Assembly (NCBI GenBank): GCA_017475405.1 | Contig: JAFVFN010000006.1 | Location: forward strand, 1-64,000 | Length of the DNA: 64,000 nt | Source of the DNA: Elusimicrobiaceae bacterium | Lineage (GTDB): Bacteria; Elusimicrobiota; Elusimicrobia; Elusimicrobiales; Elusimicrobiaceae | Reading direction: 5' to 3' | Part shown: positions 60,496 to 64,000 of the stretch, in pieces | How positions within the stretch are numbered: the stretch's first letter is position 1 | Layout: each line of letters starts with the position of its first letter | The notes under the pieces: model-generated | Database searches by the model: none | What the model was told of the DNA's origin: nothing | What the model saw: only the letters and a program-made list of their open reading frames with translations | Program-made: the position numbers and the translations under genes

Positions 60496-60528
60496 AACCT
60501 GTCGGAAATTCCGACAGGTTTCTATTTT
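60496..60528. terminator. Hairpin at the 3' end of preA
   Basis: AACCTGTCGG-AAATT-CCGACAGGTT, a perfect 10-bp stem that touches the preA stop. The T-rich side (TCTATTTT) is on the plus strand. On the minus strand the tail is TCAAAT, so its strength for preA is uncertain. Confidence 0.55.
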
Positions 60529-61700
60529 ATAAAAATTGCACCTAAGGGACATACAAATCGGCAAAGTCCGCATCCTACGCAACGCTCCTTATCTACGCTT
60601 AAAAATCCATCTTCTAAACGCAAGGCTTGGTGTTCCGATTCTCTGCAAATAGTAATACATTTCTCACAGCGAACGCATTTCTCGTGATTTATTTCGGGAT
60701 AGATCCGCGGCATTTTTTGTAAATGTTCATGGGAAGTAATGAGTTCTACTGCTTTATTTTTTAGTGCACTAATACCCGAAAATCCCTTGTTGTCTAAATA
60801 GTTCTGCAGTCCTTTAAGCATCGGTCCGATAATCTTATATCCGTTTAACATCACTTCCGTACAAACCTGTACAGCATCCGATCCGGCAGCAATATATTGT
60901 GCGGCATCTTCCCAGGTGGAAATACCTCCCTGCCCTAAAATAGGCAACTGGCTCGCTTGGCGTAACTGTGCCACACAACGCAGTCCAATAGGGCGCACCA
61001 TCGCACCGGAACAACCGCCGAAAGTGGTTTTGCCATTTATATTTAACAGGGGTTGTAAGGTATCCAAGTCAATCCCCATAAACCCTTGTACGGTGTTAAT
61101 GGCGGCAAGACCGTCTGCTCCTGCTTTTTCCACCAATCGGCCGATTTGGGCGATATCGGTAACATTGGGAGAAAGTTTTACAAACACGGGTTTGCGAGCT
61201 ACTTCTTTGACCCAACTTGTAATTTGTACCGAGATTTGCCCGTCCGTACCGATAGACATGCCTATGCCCTTTTCCGGCATCCCGTGCGGGCAGGAAAAAT
61301 TAAGTTCAAATGCATCGGCAGGGGTATCGTTCAAAGTTCTAACGAGTGTCTGCCACGCGTTTTTATCCACCGGTGACATGATACTGGCAATAATTACTTT
61401 GGAAGGATGTTTGTGTTTGAGGTACTTGATTCCGTCGCACCAATATTTTATGGTATGGTGACTTAAAAGTTCAATATTTTGAAACCCGATAATGCGTTTT
61501 TTATCCGTCAGCGTGGTATAACGTGGAGACGCCTCGCTCATTTCTAAATCATCCGGCGTAATCGTTTTGAGCACGGCACCACTCCAACCCATTTCAAACG
61601 CGGTATCAATGCTTTCTATCTGCGCGGTAGGTGGCGCGGAAGCAAGTAAAAACGGATTTTCAAAATCAATGCCTAAAATGTTTGTGCGTAATGTGGACAT
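60522..61700 (-). CDS. preA: Dihydropyrimidine dehydrogenase subunit PreA
   Basis: 392 residues. An FMN-binding TIM-barrel of the dihydroorotate dehydrogenase family (FENPFLLASAPPTAQIESID, ELNFSCPHGMPEKGIGMSIG, GQGGISTWEDAAQYIAAGSD) is followed by a two-cluster ferredoxin domain (CVRCEKCITIC and CVGCGLCRFVCPLGAIF). With PreT it reduces uracil and thymine. No preT gene is adjacent in the window. It lies 11 nt downstream of the VanX-type gene. Confidence 0.9.
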   Translation of the reverse strand: MSTLRTNILGIDFENPFLLASAPPTAQIESIDTAFEMGWSGAVLKTITPDDLEMSEASPRYTTLTDKKRIIGFQNIELLSHHTIKYWCDGIKYLKHKHPSKVIIASIMSPVDKNAWQTLVRTLNDTPADAFELNFSCPHGMPEKGIGMSIGTDGQISVQITSWVKEVARKPVFVKLSPNVTDIAQIGRLVEKAGADGLAAINTVQGFMGIDLDTLQPLLNINGKTTFGGCSGAMVRPIGLRCVAQLRQASQLPILGQGGISTWEDAAQYIAAGSDAVQVCTEVMLNGYKIIGPMLKGLQNYLDNKGFSGISALKNKAVELITSHEHLQKMPRIYPEINHEKCVRCEKCITICRESEHQALRLEDGFLSVDKERCVGCGLCRFVCPLGAIFIK

Positions 61701-61711
61701 GAACCCCCGCT

Positions 61712-62389
61712 TTATTCTACGTCAAAATTGAAATAAGTGTCTTTATAGGGCTCATCTTTAAGTGTAAAATGCCACCATTCCGTTTCTAAGGGCTTAAACC
61801 CGGCCTTAATCATGGCATCTCGCAAAATTTTTCGGTTTGCTTTTTGTTGTTTGGTCAGTTTTTTATAATCCGGGTGTGAGCGTTCGCTAAATAAATCAAA
61901 CGTACCGCCCATATCCACAAAAGAACCGTCTTGTTTGACAATCGTCAGATCAATCGTGCTGCCACGCGTATGACCAGATTTAGGCATCACGTAATCACCT
62001 GAGATTAAGTCTGACTTTTGTAACTCGGGGTAAAAACTTTTATTGCCCGGATCCTGGGGATCGTTAATCCATTTCACAAAATCATCTACCGCTTTTTGGG
62101 GACGATACGAATCCCATACTAAGATCCGATACCCCTGCGCACGCAAGTCGGCAGCCGCTTTGGAAAGTGCCTGCAAGGCTTCTTTGGTCATATAGGCAAT
62201 CGGAGCTTTATAGCCTGTGATTTTGTGTCCGGTAAAATTGTACGGCGAATAATAACGCAAATCAAATACCGCGTCGTCAATCACATTGTAAATTTTGTCA
62301 AAACCACTTTTGTCCGTAGAAACGGTATCTGCCTGCACCATGGGCAACAGTCCTACCAGTAACACAAACAATAAACTTATTTTTTTCAT
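61712..62389 (-). CDS. D-alanyl-D-alanine dipeptidase (VanX/DdpX-type)
   Basis: 225 residues with a signal peptide (LLFVLLVGLLPMVQADT). RILVWDSYRPQKAVDDFVKW, the zinc motif SGHTRGSTIDLTIV (SxHxxGxxxD) and LETEWWHF (catalytic Glu and third zinc ligand His) define peptidase family M15D. Being exported, it more likely recycles wall dipeptides than confers vancomycin resistance. The start at 62389 was set by the signal peptide. It precedes preA. Confidence 0.92.
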   Translation of the reverse strand: MKKISLLFVLLVGLLPMVQADTVSTDKSGFDKIYNVIDDAVFDLRYYSPYNFTGHKITGYKAPIAYMTKEALQALSKAAADLRAQGYRILVWDSYRPQKAVDDFVKWINDPQDPGNKSFYPELQKSDLISGDYVMPKSGHTRGSTIDLTIVKQDGSFVDMGGTFDLFSERSHPDYKKLTKQQKANRKILRDAMIKAGFKPLETEWWHFTLKDEPYKDTYFNFDVE

Positions 62390-62434
62390 GTTTTTACTCC
62401 TAAGCATGTTTTTATAAATGAAGGTTTCAGTAAA

Positions 62435-63163
62435 TTATTTTGCTTCCGCGGCCGGTTCTGATAACTGTTTTTCGGCCGGTTGGCGAGTTTCTGTAGGTAG
62501 AGTTGCGACTGCATCCTCGTGCTTTAAAACGTTCGTTTTTTGGAGTCCCTGCGTATATTGCGCCCGGGCATCTACAATTTCCAGCAACAGCATTACTTGA
62601 CGTAAATCGGTTTTTTCCGTTTCACTGAGTTGTTCATTAGCTGCCAAATAACTGGCAACAGCCCGTCCATCTGGTGTTACAAACGCCGGGTCTGCATGGG
62701 CAATCAAAAGGGTCTTAATTACAGACAATGTATTATGACGGACAGCCATCAGCAATGCCTTATTTTTATTTTGCTGTTGGGCCGATGAAGTACCGCCCTG
62801 CCGGGCCAGTACTTTGGTAATGACAGGGTTTGGATTATAGGCGGCCGCTATCATCAAGGGAGTATTTCCTTGTTTATCAGTAGCAAACGTATCCGCACCG
62901 GCTAAGATTAATTTATGGATAATCTGTGGCTGGGAGGCATGGCGCGCCGCATAAAAAAGGGCTGTCTGTCCAGATTTATCGCGCATATTTACAGCATGCG
63001 AAGTTAGTAAATCATCCATTCTAGTCATATCGTTTTCTTCTAGGGCACGCATCAAACGTGTGGCGCCTCTAGAATCCGTTTCCTGAGCGAAATGACGATA
63101 GAGCAGTCCCCCGGAAATTAACCCTATAATGATACCTATCAATACCCATGTACTTTTTTTCAT
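62435..63163 (-). CDS. Membrane-anchored ankyrin-repeat protein
   Basis: 242 residues. N-terminal anchor (TWVLIGIIIGLISGGLLYRH), then four to five ankyrin repeats (residues about 35-165: LLTSHAVNMRDKSGQTALFY, LILAGADTFATDKQGNTPLM). The C-terminal 70 residues are charged and probably helical. Protein-binding role in the periplasm is inferred. Partner unknown. Confidence 0.8.
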   Translation of the reverse strand: MKKSTWVLIGIIIGLISGGLLYRHFAQETDSRGATRLMRALEENDMTRMDDLLTSHAVNMRDKSGQTALFYAARHASQPQIIHKLILAGADTFATDKQGNTPLMIAAAYNPNPVITKVLARQGGTSSAQQQNKNKALLMAVRHNTLSVIKTLLIAHADPAFVTPDGRAVASYLAANEQLSETEKTDLRQVMLLLEIVDARAQYTQGLQKTNVLKHEDAVATLPTETRQPAEKQLSEPAAEAK

Positions 63164-63232
63164 ACTTGTATTTTAGCACATTGGCAGGGATAAATTGTAA
63201 AATATAAGTAATTACTTATACAGAGGTATTGT

Positions 63233-64000
63233 ATGGCTGAACAACAACACAACAATGCGCTGGACGCAATCATTAAACAGCGCTATGCGGAGGTCAACGA
63301 AATCCGCCAAATGGGGATTACCCCCTATCCGAACCACTGCGACAAACAAATTTCCTGTGCAGACGCCAAAAATCTGGCCGAAAACGCCGATGCCGTAACA
63401 GCCGGACGTCTGATGCAAATTCGTTTAATGGGTAAAGCTGCCTTTGCACACCTGCGTGATTTTTCGGGTCGCATCCAACTCTACGTAGCCAAGGATAATT
63501 TGGGCGAAGAAGCGTATACATTTTTCAAAAAACATATGGCCGTCGGTGATTTTGTGTCTGTAACCGGACACATTTTTGTTACCAAAACTGGCGAAAAAAC
63601 TATTAAAGTTACAAAAATGACCTTGTTGTCCAAAGCCATTCGTCCCATGCCGGAAAAATATCACGGCCTGCAAGACACTGAGGTACGCTTTCGCAAACGC
63701 CACTTGGATTTAATTGCCAATGAAGACGTAAAAGAAATCTTTGTCAAACGCGCCAAGATTATTTCTTCTATCCGAAAGACCCTGGACGAAAAAGGTTTCT
63801 TAGAAGTAGAAACCCCCATTTTAAACCCGGATTCCGGCGGTGCCGTGGCACGTCCGTTTGAAACGTTCCACAACGCACTTAAAATGCCGCTCTACATGCG
63901 TATCGCTTTGGAACTCTACCACAAACGTCTGATTATCGGCGGACTGGACCGCATTTATGAAATCGGTCATATGTTCCGCAACGAGGGGATTGATACTACC
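63233..64000 (+). CDS. lysS: Lysyl-tRNA synthetase, class II (N-terminal 256 residues)
   Basis: The frame is open to the window end. The N-terminal OB-fold anticodon-binding domain (residues 50-150: RLMGKAAFAHLRDFSGRIQL) is followed by the start of the class II catalytic core (FLEVETPILNPDSGGAVARP, motif 1 region; LYMRIALELYHKRLIIGGLD; EIGHMFRNEGIDTT, motif 2). It charges tRNA-Lys. The ATG at 63233 follows a GAGGTATT RBS. The 3' half lies outside. Confidence 0.95.
   Translation, partial: MAEQQHNNALDAIIKQRYAEVNEIRQMGITPYPNHCDKQISCADAKNLAENADAVTAGRLMQIRLMGKAAFAHLRDFSGRIQLYVAKDNLGEEAYTFFKKHMAVGDFVSVTGHIFVTKTGEKTIKVTKMTLLSKAIRPMPEKYHGLQDTEVRFRKRHLDLIANEDVKEIFVKRAKIISSIRKTLDEKGFLEVETPILNPDSGGAVARPFETFHNALKMPLYMRIALELYHKRLIIGGLDRIYEIGHMFRNEGIDTT

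Noticed and set aside
60358..60521. Short plus-strand frame with IVDNHIKVIKGKFSGN and IPTGFYFIKI, like a T9SS C-terminal sorting domain
   Set aside because: The frame has no upstream protein (stops lie close by), part of it is encoded by the terminator hairpin of preA, and no other T9SS signal is seen. Chance similarity is likely.
60916..61461. 181-residue plus-strand open frame opposite preA
   Set aside because: Antisense to conserved coding sequence, no RBS, no domain.
1..64000. CRISPR arrays or tandem direct repeats
   Set aside because: No regularly spaced direct repeats were seen on reading the window.

Overview
The window reads as a chromosomal segment of a diderm, LPS-making, fermentative-type bacterium, most likely a gut-type member of the Elusimicrobiota (Elusimicrobium-like). 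This assignment is inference. It rests on many dispersed type IV pilin-like genes that share an almost invariant FTLIELLVVVLIIGILAA start, on an envelope gene set (BamA, Skp/OmpH, LpxD-LpxC-FabZ-LpxA-LpxI, LptD, Tol-Pal), and on peptide-handling genes. tRNA genes do not encode CCA. TGA is used as an ordinary stop.

Layout. 1-412: the 3' end of an IS30-like element that cut off a pilin gene. 449-2928: alkyltransferase-like protein, EamA permease, pRiA4b ORF-3-type protein and a dead AAA ATPase. 3088-5578: DUF4912 plus GH57 alpha-glucan branching enzyme. 5666-8109: pilin, an orphan secreted protein and GreA. 8199-15945: eight same-strand genes, nearly all exported (trypsin-like protease, large anchored protein, lipoprotein, outer-membrane barrel, HAMP protein, TolC, patatin, TPR lipoprotein). 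16257-17558: a pilin fused to a Cys-rich repeat domain. 17744-21225: a secreted TldD/TldE-like pair and tRNA-Thr. 21244-23259: TerC, pilin, L28. 23340-30606: outer-membrane assembly and lipid A operon. 30634-45182: pilin, TpiA, DeoC, a DnaA-like AAA+ protein, two lipoproteins, TopA, Xer recombinase, ROK kinase, LptD, thymidine kinase, RDD protein. 45356-49583: two pilins flanking tolB-cpoB-pal. 49662-54819: GatB, MurJ, two glycosyltransferases. 54925-58773: four tRNAs, a pilin, a C39-like peptidase with a peptide-binding lipoprotein. 58981-64000: DUF4424 protein, PreA, VanX-type dipeptidase, ankyrin protein and the start of lysS.

The most unusual content is the control of the pilin genes. Seven intact pilin genes and one truncated copy sit singly between housekeeping operons. 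They fall into two regulatory classes. Three (5666, 30634, 55092) have a promoter whose 16-nt spacer between -35 and -10 holds a run of exactly 12 T, a layout known from slipped-strand phase variation. Four (16257, 22480, 45356, 49044) are preceded by a leader of about 190-240 nt. By hand pairing these leaders fold into the same set of helices although the helix sequences differ, so there is covariation. A central strand can pair either with an upstream partner or with a downstream partner followed by a T-run. This looks like a new family of transcription attenuator or riboswitch-like RNA attached to pilin genes. I do not recognise it as a known riboswitch class.

Coordinates of small sites and RNA helices were assigned by eye. 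Protein names rest on recognised motifs and not on database searches.
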